Shown one piece after another: positions 6,071 to 14,069 of a stretch of 16,524 nucleotides of DNA. The stretch is from a bacterium UBP12_UBA5184 (GTDB taxonomy: Bacteria > Vulcanimicrobiota > Vulcanimicrobiia > Vulcanimicrobiales > Vulcanimicrobiaceae): the NCBI GenBank assembly GCA_002413145.1, contig DHWK01000127.1, positions 6,319 to 22,842 of the forward strand, read 5' to 3'. The notes under the pieces are model-generated. The model ran no database searches. It was not told the origin of the DNA and worked only from the letters and a program-made list of their open reading frames with translations. Position numbers and translations under genes: made by a program. Positions within the stretch are counted from its first letter, which is position 1. Each line of letters opens with the position of its first letter.

Positions 6071-9000
6071 CTATGCTTCGACGGGGACCTTGGCGCGCTC
6101 GCCGGAGGCGAGGTCGTGCAGGCTCGCGAGGTTCTCGCGTTCGAGTTCTTCCATGTGGCCGCGATCGGGCCGAACCATCCCGTGCGCGCGTTCGTCGGCG
6201 AGCGCCGGGCCGAGGTATTGCCCGGTAAACGACGTCCGATTGCGCGCGACGTTCTCCGGCGTCCCGAAGGCGACGATCGTCCCGCCGCGGTCGCCACCCT
6301 CCGGCCCGAGATCGATGAGGTAATCGGCGGTCTTGATCACGTCGAGGTTGTGCTCGATGATCAGCACCGAATTGCCCAGCGACACCAGCCGCTGCAGGAC
6401 GTCGAGCAGCTTGTGGATGTCGGCAAAATGCAGACCCGTCGTCGGTTCGTCGAGGACGTAGAACGTCCGGCCCGTGGCGCGCTTCGAGAGTTCGGTCGCG
6501 AGCTTCACACGTTGCGCCTCGCCGCCCGAGAGCGTCGTCGCCGGCTGCCCCATCTGAATGTAACCGAGGCCGACGTCGCAGATCGTCTTGAGCCGGTTGT
6601 GGACGCGCGGAATCGCCGAGAAGAACTCGGAGGCTTCGTCGACGCGCATCGCGAGGACGTCGGCGATCGTCTTTCCTTTATACTTGATCTCGAGGGTCTG
6701 CGCATTATAGCGCTTGCCCTTGCAGACTTCGCACGGAACGTAGACGTCGGGCAAAAAGTGCATCTCGATCTTGATGATGCCGTCGCCCTCACAGGCTTCA
6801 CACCGCCCGCCCTTGACGTTGAATGAGAAGCGGCCTGGACCGTAACCCCGAATTTTCGCATCGGGAACGAGCGAATAGAGTTCGCGAATCAGATCGAAGG
6901 CGCCGGTATAGGTCGCCGGATTGGAGCGCGGCGTGCGCCCGATCGGCGATTGATCGATGACGACTAACTTGTCGAGCATCTCGGCGCCCACGATCGTCCC
7001 GTACGTCCCGCCCGCCGGTTGCCCATGCAGGTGCTGGTTGAGCGCCTTGATGACGATCTCGTTGACGAGCGTCGATTTCCCCGAGCCGCTGACGCCGGTG
7101 ATGCAGGCGAACACGCCGAGCGGGATGTCGACGTCGACCCCTTCGATGTTGTTGGCGCGCGCCTTGGCGACGCGCAGCCACGCCTTCGGCGCGCGCCGCT
7201 GCTTGGGGATCGCGATGAACTGCCGCCCCGAAAGATACGCGCCGGTCAGGGACTCGGGGTTCCGTAAGATCTCCTCGAGCGACCCGACCGAAAGGATGCG
7301 GCCGCCTTCCAAGCCGGCGCCGGGACCGATGTCGACGATCACGTCGGCTTCGCGCATCGTATCCTCGTCGTGCTCGATCACGATCAACGTGTTGCCGAGA
7401 TCGCGCAGCGTTTTCAAGGTTGCCAGCAACCGAGCGTTGTCGCGCTGATGCAGTCCGATCGAGGGTTCGTCCAAAATATACAGGACGCCGACCAGCGACG
7501 AGCCGATCTGGGTCGCCAGGCGGATGCGCTGGGACTCGCCCCCCGAGAGCGTCGTCGCGCTGCGCGCGAGGTTCAGATAGCCGAGGCCGACGTTGGTCAG
7601 GAAACCGAGCCGGGCCCGCACCTCTTTGAGGATTTGATGGGCGATCAGCTCCTCGCGTGGGGTCGGTGTGAAATCGCGGAAGAACGTTTCCGACTTTTCG
7701 ACCGACATCCCGGTGAGCGCGTGAATGTTGATGCCGCAGACCGTCACCGCCAGCGCCTCAGGCTTGAGGCGCGCGCCCTTACAGGTCTGGCAGGTCGTCT
7801 GCGACATGTATTTCTCGATCTCTTCCTTGACGTAGTCCGACGACGTTTCGCTGTGGCGGCGCTGCAAGTTCTTGACGACGCCCTCGAACTGGGCTTCGTA
7901 ACTCCACGTGTGACCGCTGCGCGACTCATAGGTGAAGCGCTGCTTGCCCTCCGCCCCGTACAACAACGTCCGGACGACGTCGGGCGGCATCTTCTCGAGC
8001 GGCGTCGAGAGCTTGACCCGCCGCGAGCGCAGCAGCTTCTCGACCTGCTGCATGTAATAAGGATTCATCGACGGGAATTTGCCGCTGCCGATGTTCTTGC
8101 TCCAAGGAAGGATCGCGCCTTCTTCGATCGATTTGCTGCGGTCGGGAATCACTTTCCAAGGATCGATTTCGATCTTGACGCCGAGTCCGGTGCAGTCGGG
8201 GCAAGCGCCGTAGGGCGAATTGAACGAAAACAGGCGTGGAGCGAGTTCCTCGAACGAGAGTCCGCATTCGATGCAGGCGAGCTGTTCGGAAAACGTCAGC
8301 TCGCGCGTCGCCGGCGCGGACGCACCCGTCTTTGCCGGCTCGGCGACGACCGTCAGGATGCCGCTCGAGAGACGCAAGGTCGTCTCGATCGAATCGGTCA
8401 GCCGCTTGCGAATGTCCGGGCGCATGACGAGCCGGTCGACGACGACCTCGATCGTGTGTTTGCGCTTCTTGTCGAGGACGATCTTTTCGCGGAGTTCGCG
8501 GATCGTACCGTCAACCCGAACGCGCGCGAAGCCTTCCTTTTGCACCTCTTCGAAAAGCTTTTGGTATTCGCCCTTGCGGCCGCGAATCACCGGCGCGAGC
8601 AGCTGCAAGCGCGTCCCTTCGGGTAATTCCACGATCTGATCGACGATCTGTTCGCTCGATTGCGCGCTGACTTCGCGCCCGCAGTTGTAGCAGTGCGGTT
8701 TGCCGATGCGCGCGTAAAGCAGGCGCAGGTAATCGTAGATCTCGGTGACGGTTCCGACCGTCGAGCGCGGGTTGCGCGAGGTCGACTTCTGATCGATGGA
8801 GATCGCCGGCGAGAGTCCCTCGATGTAATCGACGTCGGGCTTCTCCATCTGGCCGAGAAACTGACGCGCATACGACGACAGCGACTCGACGTAGCGGCGC
8901 TGCCCTTCGGCGTAGATGGTGTCGAAGGCGAGCGAGGACTTCCCCGAACCCGACAAGCCGGTGATGACGATCAGGCGGTTGCGCGGGAGGGTAAGGTCGA

Positions 9001-9136
9001 CGTTCTTGAGGTTGTGCTCGCGCGCGCCCTTGATGACGATCTGGTCGAGGCCGCGTGTAGATCCGTCGCTCTTGGGGCCGGCCGAAACGTGAGAGGGCAC
9101 GATATCTAGACCGGAATCGAGAGCCGGACGTTGCAA
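6071..9136 (-). CDS. uvrA: Excinuclease ABC subunit A (UvrA)
   Basis: UvrA is the ATP-dependent DNA-damage sensor of nucleotide excision repair. As a dimer it loads UvrB onto lesions in the cytoplasm. At 1021 residues it is slightly longer than the usual 940-960 because of about 30 extra N-terminal residues. Visible motifs are Walker A GLSGSGKSS (60-68), a CYNCG knuckle near 148, the zinc module CIECG...CPDC in the insertion region, LSGGESQRIRLA and YILDEPSIGLHQRD closing the first ATPase, a second Walker A GVSGSGKST near 680, the second zinc finger CEACEGDG...CEVCKGKRYN, and LSGGEAQRVKLA with VLDEPTTGLHFAD. The start shown is TTG 9136; GTG 9100 would give a more standard N-terminus but lacks a ribosome-binding site. 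It is the fifth gene of the directon begun by uvrB. Confidence 0.97.
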   Translation of the reverse strand: MQRPALDSGLDIVPSHVSAGPKSDGSTRGLDQIVIKGAREHNLKNVDLTLPRNRLIVITGLSGSGKSSLAFDTIYAEGQRRYVESLSSYARQFLGQMEKPDVDYIEGLSPAISIDQKSTSRNPRSTVGTVTEIYDYLRLLYARIGKPHCYNCGREVSAQSSEQIVDQIVELPEGTRLQLLAPVIRGRKGEYQKLFEEVQKEGFARVRVDGTIRELREKIVLDKKRKHTIEVVVDRLVMRPDIRKRLTDSIETTLRLSSGILTVVAEPAKTGASAPATRELTFSEQLACIECGLSFEELAPRLFSFNSPYGACPDCTGLGVKIEIDPWKVIPDRSKSIEEGAILPWSKNIGSGKFPSMNPYYMQQVEKLLRSRRVKLSTPLEKMPPDVVRTLLYGAEGKQRFTYESRSGHTWSYEAQFEGVVKNLQRRHSETSSDYVKEEIEKYMSQTTCQTCKGARLKPEALAVTVCGINIHALTGMSVEKSETFFRDFTPTPREELIAHQILKEVRARLGFLTNVGLGYLNLARSATTLSGGESQRIRLATQIGSSLVGVLYILDEPSIGLHQRDNARLLATLKTLRDLGNTLIVIEHDEDTMREADVIVDIGPGAGLEGGRILSVGSLEEILRNPESLTGAYLSGRQFIAIPKQRRAPKAWLRVAKARANNIEGVDVDIPLGVFACITGVSGSGKSTLVNEIVIKALNQHLHGQPAGGTYGTIVGAEMLDKLVVIDQSPIGRTPRSNPATYTGAFDLIRELYSLVPDAKIRGYGPGRFSFNVKGGRCEACEGDGIIKIEMHFLPDVYVPCEVCKGKRYNAQTLEIKYKGKTIADVLAMRVDEASEFFSAIPRVHNRLKTICDVGLGYIQMGQPATTLSGGEAQRVKLATELSKRATGRTFYVLDEPTTGLHFADIHKLLDVLQRLVSLGNSVLIIEHNLDVIKTADYLIDLGPEGGDRGGTIVAFGTPENVARNRTSFTGQYLGPALADERAHGMVRPDRGHMEELERENLASLHDLASGERAKVPVEA

Positions 9137-9140
9137 ACCT

Positions 9141-9157
9141 GCTCCCGCTACGGGAGC
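9141..9157. other. 7-bp stem-loop at the HAD/uvrA junction
   Basis: GCTCCCG (9141-9147) and CGGGAGC (9151-9157) are perfect complements around a 3-nt loop that is the HAD gene's stop codon. On the minus strand the proximal arm contributes GGGAGC 4 nt before the candidate TTG start of uvrA, so the only plausible Shine-Dalgarno sits inside the stem. Ribosomes finishing the HAD gene would melt it, giving translational coupling. It lacks a T-run and is not a terminator. Confidence 0.5.
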
Positions 9158-9867
9158 GGCAGCGCCGCCTCGACCTTATCGATGCTCGCAACGATCGCGT
9201 CGGGCAGCGGACCGCCGGCGGGGACCGTCTCGTCGCGCACGTTGAGCCAAACGGTATAGAGTCCGACCTCGTGCGCGCCGCGAACGTCGCGTTCGTAGCG
9301 ATCGCCGACCATCGCCGTCGTCGCAGGGGTCGCGCCGAGCCGTGCGCAAGCCAGCCGGAAGAGACGTGGATCGGGTTTGATCATGCCGACCTCGTCGGCG
9401 ATGAACACCTCGTCGAAGGCGTCTTCCAGGTTGAGCAAGACGAGTTTCTCGCGGTGCGTCTCGGCGAAGCCGTTCGTGACGAGTCCGAGTTTGAGGCCCC
9501 GTTCGCGTAAGGCGATCAGCAGTTCGAGCGCCCCGGGCCACAATTTGAGGTGCTCCCTGCGGTAGCGGTTGTAACTGACGCCGCAACGTTCGGCCAGCTC
9601 CGGGGCGTCGACGCCGATGTCCCGCAGGGCGGCGAGCCACATTCGCGCGCGCAAGCCGACCAGCGGCGTGCCGAGATGTTCGGGCGCGAGGTTGATCCAG
9701 AACGCCTCGGCCTGCTTGACGTAGGCCGCAAACAGCGCCGCCCCGTCGACGCCGGTCTCGGCCGCGACGTCGCGCGAGACGAGCTCGGCGGCGCGCCGAT
9801 AGGTGGCGGTGTCGTCGTGCAGCGTGTCGTCAAGATCGAACAAGATCGCGGCGAGGTGCGGCCTCAC
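9148..9867 (-). CDS. HAD-superfamily hydrolase (subfamily IA, YjjG/phosphoglycolate-phosphatase-like)
   Basis: The protein is 239 residues with a GTG start (9867) behind GAGG. All four HAD motifs are visible: DLDDTL at 11-16, with nucleophile Asp11 and general acid/base Asp13; TNG at 131-133; K164-P-D-P; and GDRYERD at 188-194 with the metal-binding acids. Residues 17-100 form the helical cap typical of subfamily IA. Such enzymes dephosphorylate small phosphometabolites such as nucleoside monophosphates, phosphoglycolate or sugar phosphates; the substrate cannot be read from the sequence. A nucleotide-cleaning role would suit its place between uvrB and uvrA, but that is speculative. It starts 6 nt after the barrel-like gene's stop, consistent with one transcript. 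Confidence 0.93.
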   Translation of the reverse strand: MRPHLAAILFDLDDTLHDDTATYRRAAELVSRDVAAETGVDGAALFAAYVKQAEAFWINLAPEHLGTPLVGLRARMWLAALRDIGVDAPELAERCGVSYNRYRREHLKLWPGALELLIALRERGLKLGLVTNGFAETHREKLVLLNLEDAFDEVFIADEVGMIKPDPRLFRLACARLGATPATTAMVGDRYERDVRGAHEVGLYTVWLNVRDETVPAGGPLPDAIVASIDKVEAALPLP

Positions 9868-9873
9868 GCCGCC

Positions 9874-10593
9874 TCAGCGCGCAATGGGAAAACGTGCTTC
9901 GAAGGTGACGCCGCCGCCGACGTTACGGTCGACCAATTGGCCGGTATTGAGGTTGCGCGTGTGGTACGAGAGCCCGCGAATGCCGAGCACGTAGCTCGTC
10001 GTGCCGCGCCGCCAGCCGTAACCCGCCCCGTAGTCGACCTCGGCGCCGAATTCGGGCTTGTCGGCTTTAGGCTGATTGTTGAAGTGGTGAGCGCCGAGAT
10101 TTGCGCGCACGTTGGGCAAGACGGCAAACGAAAGCTCGACGAAACGATCGTGCGCCGCGGGGAGCGTCGCGGCGAGTTCGTAGCGCGGCGACGTCGCGCG
10201 CGAGTAATCGGTGTCGCCGTTGGTGCCGTTGAAGTTGCGTAAGTTGATCAGCTGAAAGCCCGCGCCCGCCCGGATGCGACGGCGCGGATCCAAATCGACG
10301 AGGGCCATCGCGTTCAAAATCGAGAGCGACGCCCGCGAGCGTCCGAACGCGCCATCGTTCGCGCCCGAGGCGGCGACCTGCGGTATACCCTCGAGATGGA
10401 TGCGAAAACCTCGCCAGCGCTGCGTAAGCTCAAGGAGCGCGCCGGGGACGACGCCGGCATCGGGGGTCGGATTAACTTGGCTGACGTGCGTCCCGGTAAA
10501 GAGCCCGGCCAGAACGCCGACGTCGGTCTCCGCAGACGCGGGGCTCGAGCCGAGCCAAAGAAAAAGCGCCGCTGAAAGTGCGAGACGAAACAT
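9874..10593 (-). CDS. Exported beta-rich protein, probable outer-membrane barrel
   Basis: This 239-residue protein starts at ATG 10593 with a signal peptide (1-21, MFRLALSAALFLWLGSSPAS then AE, cleavage after ASA). The mature chain alternates hydrophobic and polar residues in short strands separated by Gly/Asn/Asp-rich turns (for instance GFRIHLEGIPQVAAS, RIRAGAGFQLINLRNF, RYELAATLPAAHDRFVELSFAV and GGGVTFEARFPIAR), a pattern of small outer-membrane barrels. It has no cysteines in the mature part and no enzymatic motif. The last residue is Arg rather than the classical aromatic, so a porin-type C-terminal signal is not clear. Gaps to both neighbours are 6 nt. If it is a barrel, the organism has an outer membrane. 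Specific function unknown. Confidence 0.75.
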   Translation of the reverse strand: MFRLALSAALFLWLGSSPASAETDVGVLAGLFTGTHVSQVNPTPDAGVVPGALLELTQRWRGFRIHLEGIPQVAASGANDGAFGRSRASLSILNAMALVDLDPRRRIRAGAGFQLINLRNFNGTNGDTDYSRATSPRYELAATLPAAHDRFVELSFAVLPNVRANLGAHHFNNQPKADKPEFGAEVDYGAGYGWRRGTTSYVLGIRGLSYHTRNLNTGQLVDRNVGGGVTFEARFPIAR

Positions 10594-10599
10594 GCCGTT

Positions 10600-11655
10600 C
10601 TATTCGCCCTCGAAGTAATCGAGCGCCGGGTGATCGCGCAGCATCAGGCCGGCGCGCTCGATCAACACCTTCTTCGAATCCGGATAGAAGCAACAGTCGT
10701 GCGGCACGACGTTTGCGATCATGACGATGTCGCAGGGCGCATTCGATTCGTTGACGATCTTGTGCGCGCCGCTGGCGCGAGCCGGAAAGGCGACGAAATC
10801 GCCCTGGCGCAGCTTCCAGGTACCGCGCGGCGTGATCAAGGTCGGCTCGCCGCCGGTGACGATGAAGAGCTCTTCTTCGGCCGTGTGCCAGTGTAAGGGG
10901 CAAAACGACTTGCCGGCCGGGATGCGCGCCACGCGGTAGCCCAATTGCTCGGCGCCGATCTCGAAGTCGACGTCGGTCCAGGAACCGACGTACGGCTCGC
11001 GCGTCCCCGGCGGATCGTGTTTCCAGTCCGCCTCGTCGACGTTGATCTTGTTGACGTACGCGTCCGGGCAGGCTTCGAGGCAGCGCCAGAGCGCGCGCGT
11101 CGCGCCGCCGAAGATGCACTGCCCGTCGCCGATCAGCAAGTTTTCTACCCGCAGCGCGGCGAGCCGTCGTAGGGAGAGCGCCGCGCGGCCCGCGTCGGCG
11201 AGCTTCGGGCCGAGTCGCAGTTTGCCGGCGACGTCGCCCCACAAGGCGTCGCCCGAAATCGCCGTCTGCTTGGCACGAAAATGCAACGCGATCTCGCCCG
11301 CCGTCTTCAGGCCATCGAAACCCAACACGCGCGCGCCGCCGATCTCGTCGCCGTCTTTGAGCCTGCGATCGACGGAAATCCCGAGCAGCGGCGCATCCGC
11401 CTCGCTGGCCGCGATCTTCGCGCCGAACCGCGCCGCCACGTTTTTCGCGTCCCGTTCGTGATCGCGGTTGGTGATGACGACCCAGGCCGCGCCGCCCCGC
11501 TCGTCGATCTGCGCCGCATCCGGCTCGGAAAGCGGCAGCGGATCGAGGATCAGATTTCCGCCCTCCGCCGCGACGAAAAACGAATTGAAGAAGACGTTCG
11601 GCGCCGACTGCCACGCCGACCACATGAAAAGATCGTCCACGACCGTTGCTTGCAT
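10600..11655 (-). CDS. Fusion of a degenerate metallo-beta-lactamase-like domain with a C-terminal cupin
   Basis: This 351-residue protein starts at ATG 11655, 28 nt after uvrB. Residues 1 to about 215 have the strand order of an MBL-fold protein (GGNLILDPL at 32-40, WVVITNRDHERDA at 58-70, then ISGDALWGD at 133-141). The expected H-x-H-x-D-H site reads T-N-R-D-H-E-R-D, so the canonical di-metal site is largely lost. Residues about 225-320 are a cupin: G248-x6-H255-W-H257-x4-E262-x6-G269 fits motif 1, and a downstream His298 in ASGAHKI supplies the usual fourth ligand. The cupin therefore looks able to bind one metal. There is no signal peptide, so it is cytoplasmic. Function unknown; a sugar or small-molecule binding/isomerase role is possible. 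Confidence 0.82.
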   Translation of the reverse strand: MQATVVDDLFMWSAWQSAPNVFFNSFFVAAEGGNLILDPLPLSEPDAAQIDERGGAAWVVITNRDHERDAKNVAARFGAKIAASEADAPLLGISVDRRLKDGDEIGGARVLGFDGLKTAGEIALHFRAKQTAISGDALWGDVAGKLRLGPKLADAGRAALSLRRLAALRVENLLIGDGQCIFGGATRALWRCLEACPDAYVNKINVDEADWKHDPPGTREPYVGSWTDVDFEIGAEQLGYRVARIPAGKSFCPLHWHTAEEELFIVTGGEPTLITPRGTWKLRQGDFVAFPARASGAHKIVNESNAPCDIVMIANVVPHDCCFYPDSKKVLIERAGLMLRDHPALDYFEGE

Positions 11656-11683
11656 GGAAAGACTCTTCGTCGCTCGGCCGCGA

Positions 11684-13732
11684 CTAACTCCCGACCAGCT
11701 CCTTCAGAGCGTGCGCGAAAATCTTGGGCGCCTTGCCTTGGAAGAGGAGGCTCTCGTTACCGCCCAACTGCTTGCGCAATTCGAGCAGCTCGTCGCGCAA
11801 GGCCGCCGCCTTCTCGAACTCGAGGTTCCCGGCCGCTTCCTTCATCTCGCGCTCGACGTCGGCCGCCATCGCCAGCGCGACGTCGCGCGGTAACCCTTCG
11901 CCGCGCAGCTTGCCGGCTTCGGTCGGTTCCTCTGCCGTCGCGACGAGGTCGAGGATGTCGCGCACTTCCTTGCGGATCGAGCGCGGCTCGATACCGTGCT
12001 CCAAATTGTAGGCGACCTGACGCTCGCGGCGGCGGCGCGTCTCGCCGATCGCCCGCTCCATCGAGGCGGTCACGAGATCGGCGTACATGATGACCTTGCC
12101 CTCGACGTTGCGCGCGGCGCGGCCGATGGTTTGGATCAGCGACGTACCGCTGCGCAGATAGCCTTCCTTGTCGGCATCGAGGATGCCGACGAGCGAGACC
12201 TCCGGAAGGTCGAGCCCTTCGCGCAACAGATTGATGCCGACCAGCACATCGAAGACGCCGCGCCGCAGATCGCGCAGGATCGCGATGCGTTCGAGCGTTT
12301 CGACCTCGCTGTGCAGGTAGCGCACCTTGAACCCCATCTCGAGCAAGAAGTCGGTGAGGTCTTCGGCCATCTTCTTGGTCAAGGTCGTCACCAGCGTGCG
12401 TTCGCCGCGTTCGACCCGTTGCCGGATCTCTTCCATGAGGTCGTCGACCTGGTTCTTGGTGGGCCGCACCTCGACTTCGGGATCGACGAGCCCGGTGGGC
12501 CGGATGATCATCTCGACGACTTGGGTCGATTTGCCCATCTCGTACGTCGAGGGGGTTGCGCTCACGTAGATCGCCTGGTTGAGGTGCGCCGAAAACTCGT
12601 CGAAGGTCAGGGGGCGGTTGTCGAGCGCGCTCGGCAAGCGGAAGCCGTGCTCGACCAGCACCTCTTTGCGCGAACGATCGCCGGCGTGCATCCCGTGCAC
12701 TTGCGGAATCGTGACGTGCGACTCGTCGATGAACAGTAGCCAGTCTTTCGGAAAGAAATCGAGCAGGCAGGAGGGCGTCGCCCCGGCCTCGCGCCCCGCC
12801 AAATGCCGCGAGTAGTTCTCGACGCCGTTGCAGTAACCGACCTCGCGCAACATGTCGAGGTCGTAACGGGTGCGCATCTCGAGCCGCTGGGCTTCGAGCA
12901 ATTTGCCGCCGTCGCGGAAGACCTTCAGCCGTTCCTCTAGTTCGATCTCGATCGCCGCAACGGCGCGCTTGAGCTTCTCCTCCGGCGTGATGAAGTGCTT
13001 GGCCGGAAAGATCGTGAGCTGGTCTTTGGATTCGACGTACTCGCCGGTAAGGATGTTGACGACGTTGATGGCCTCGATCTCGTCGCCGAAGAACTCGATG
13101 CGATGAACCAGTTCCTCCTCGACGCCGACGAATTCGAGCGTATCGCCGCGCACCCGGAACGTCCCGCGAACTAGGTTGAGATCGTTGCGGCGATACTGCA
13201 TGTCGATGAGACGGCGCAGGAAGACGTCGCGGTCCATCCGTTCGCCGATCTTCAGAGCGAGCGACATCTCGATGTAGTCTGCAGGCGAGCCGAGACCGTA
13301 GATGCACGACACCGAGGCCACGATCAAGGTGTCGCGCCGGGTCAAGATCGACTGCGTCGCCGAGTGCCGCAGTCGTTCGATTTCATCGTTAATCGACGAA
13401 TCTTTCTCGATATAGGTGTCGGTGTGCGGGATGTACGCTTCGGGCTGATAGTAATCGAAGTACGAGACGAAATACTCGACCGCGTTCTCGGGAAAGAAAT
13501 CCCGAAACTCGGCGCAGAGCTGCGCCGCAAGGGTCTTGTTGTGGCACAGCACGAGCGTCGGCTTCTGGACCTGCTCGACGACGCGCGCCATCGCGACCGT
13601 CTTCCCGCTGCCCGTCACCCCCAGCAGCGTCTGGCCCCGATCGCCGCGCAAGACGCCTTCGGCGAGCTGGTCGGTCGCACGCGGCTGATCGCCCGCCAAC
13701 TGATACGGCAAAACGAGATTAAAATTATCCAT
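11684..13732 (-). CDS. uvrB: Excinuclease ABC subunit B (UvrB)
   Basis: UvrB receives damaged DNA from UvrA, verifies the lesion with its beta-hairpin and recruits UvrC. The 682-residue length is normal. Visible motifs are Walker A GVTGSGKT (38-45), YFDYYQPEAYIPHTDTYIEK with the hairpin following it, FIDESH near 335 (Walker B), GLDLPEVSLVGILDADKEG near 510, the helicase motif QTIGRAARN, and a C-terminal UVR domain (EREMKEAAGNLEFEKAAALR) that contacts UvrC. The start is ATG 13732 with only a weak ribosome-binding site (GGTAG upstream). It is the first gene of the minus-strand directon that later includes uvrA, and it is divergent from prs across a 337-nt region. Confidence 0.98.
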   Translation of the reverse strand: MDNFNLVLPYQLAGDQPRATDQLAEGVLRGDRGQTLLGVTGSGKTVAMARVVEQVQKPTLVLCHNKTLAAQLCAEFRDFFPENAVEYFVSYFDYYQPEAYIPHTDTYIEKDSSINDEIERLRHSATQSILTRRDTLIVASVSCIYGLGSPADYIEMSLALKIGERMDRDVFLRRLIDMQYRRNDLNLVRGTFRVRGDTLEFVGVEEELVHRIEFFGDEIEAINVVNILTGEYVESKDQLTIFPAKHFITPEEKLKRAVAAIEIELEERLKVFRDGGKLLEAQRLEMRTRYDLDMLREVGYCNGVENYSRHLAGREAGATPSCLLDFFPKDWLLFIDESHVTIPQVHGMHAGDRSRKEVLVEHGFRLPSALDNRPLTFDEFSAHLNQAIYVSATPSTYEMGKSTQVVEMIIRPTGLVDPEVEVRPTKNQVDDLMEEIRQRVERGERTLVTTLTKKMAEDLTDFLLEMGFKVRYLHSEVETLERIAILRDLRRGVFDVLVGINLLREGLDLPEVSLVGILDADKEGYLRSGTSLIQTIGRAARNVEGKVIMYADLVTASMERAIGETRRRRERQVAYNLEHGIEPRSIRKEVRDILDLVATAEEPTEAGKLRGEGLPRDVALAMAADVEREMKEAAGNLEFEKAAALRDELLELRKQLGGNESLLFQGKAPKIFAHALKELVGS

Positions 13733-13789
13733 CGGCAGCTACCATTAAACTCTACCACCCTCCCCTCAGGTTTCGCTGCGAGGACGCGA

Positions 13790-13801
13790 CCTCGATCGAG
13801 G
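13790..13801. promoter_or_regulatory. 12-bp perfect palindrome upstream of uvrB
   Basis: CCTCGATCGAGG is a perfect dyad centred about 63 nt upstream of the uvrB ATG, at the left border of the inverted-repeat element. It could be an operator for uvrB or part of the repeat. It does not match the LexA boxes I know from proteobacteria or Firmicutes/Actinobacteria. GC-rich short palindromes arise by chance, so confidence is low. Confidence 0.25.
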
Positions 13802-13804
13802 AGC

Positions 13805-13966
13805 GGATATGCGGCGGCAGGGCGGGACGTTGCCGACGCGGGCGCCTGCGCCGAGCGAGCCCGGAGGGCGAGCGACAAAGCAGTCCCACGAGGCGGCACG
13901 AGTTCCACGGATGGAACGAGTCCGCCGTCCCGGCGGAGGCGATGTCCCGCCCTGCCGCCGACATCC
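13805..13966. repeat. Inverted-repeat structured element (MITE/REP-like) between uvrB and prs
   Basis: Two perfect 17-bp complementary arms, CGGCGGCAGGGCGGGAC at 13812-13828 and its complement at 13944-13960, close a 115-nt interior. The pairing continues outward to 13804/13967 with one bulge and one mismatch. The interior folds into further hairpins: GGCG/CGCC (13841-13852), GCCC/GGGC (13859-13869), GTTCCA/TGGAAC with a CGGA loop (13902-13917) and TCCGCC/GGCGGA (13921-13937). The result is a cloverleaf-like fold. Its translation contains RATKQSHE, which I recall from spurious proteins made by dispersed bacterial intergenic repeats. No transposase is present, so if mobile it is non-autonomous. 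With the flanks it accounts for most of the 337 nt between the divergent genes. Confidence 0.65.
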
Positions 13967-14038
13967 GCAACATCCGCGCCAGCATGGGACGACGGCCTCG
14001 AAAGGGAAACCAATACCAAGCAAGCACCCCGCCGTCGC

Positions 14039-14052
14039 GAGACCACGGTCTC
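14039..14052. promoter_or_regulatory. Imperfect dyad just upstream of prs
   Basis: GAGACC-AC-GGTCTC is a 6-bp dyad with a 2-nt centre, ending 17 nt before the prs start codon and just before its AGGAG ribosome-binding site (14058-14062). The position suits an operator or a leader hairpin affecting prs translation. A PurR-type box is not obvious. No convincing -35/-10 pair is seen in 13967-14038. Confidence 0.25.
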
Positions 14053-14069
14053 CCGTCAGGAGTCTGCCC

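Noticed and set aside
7370..8626. A 418-codon open frame antisense to uvrA
   Set aside because: Its translation mirrors the uvrA codons and lacks a domain or ribosome-binding site, while uvrA on the other strand carries every family motif.
11669..11684. A GTCGC/GCGAC hairpin at the uvrB stop as a terminator
   Set aside because: It has a five-base stem and no T-run, and the next gene starts 28 nt after uvrB on the same strand, so read-through is more likely.
13809..14069. An 87-codon N-terminal extension of prs
   Set aside because: The extension lies in the inverted-repeat element, Prs families start near FAGNSNPGLA, and ATG 14070 has a proper AGGAG ribosome-binding site.
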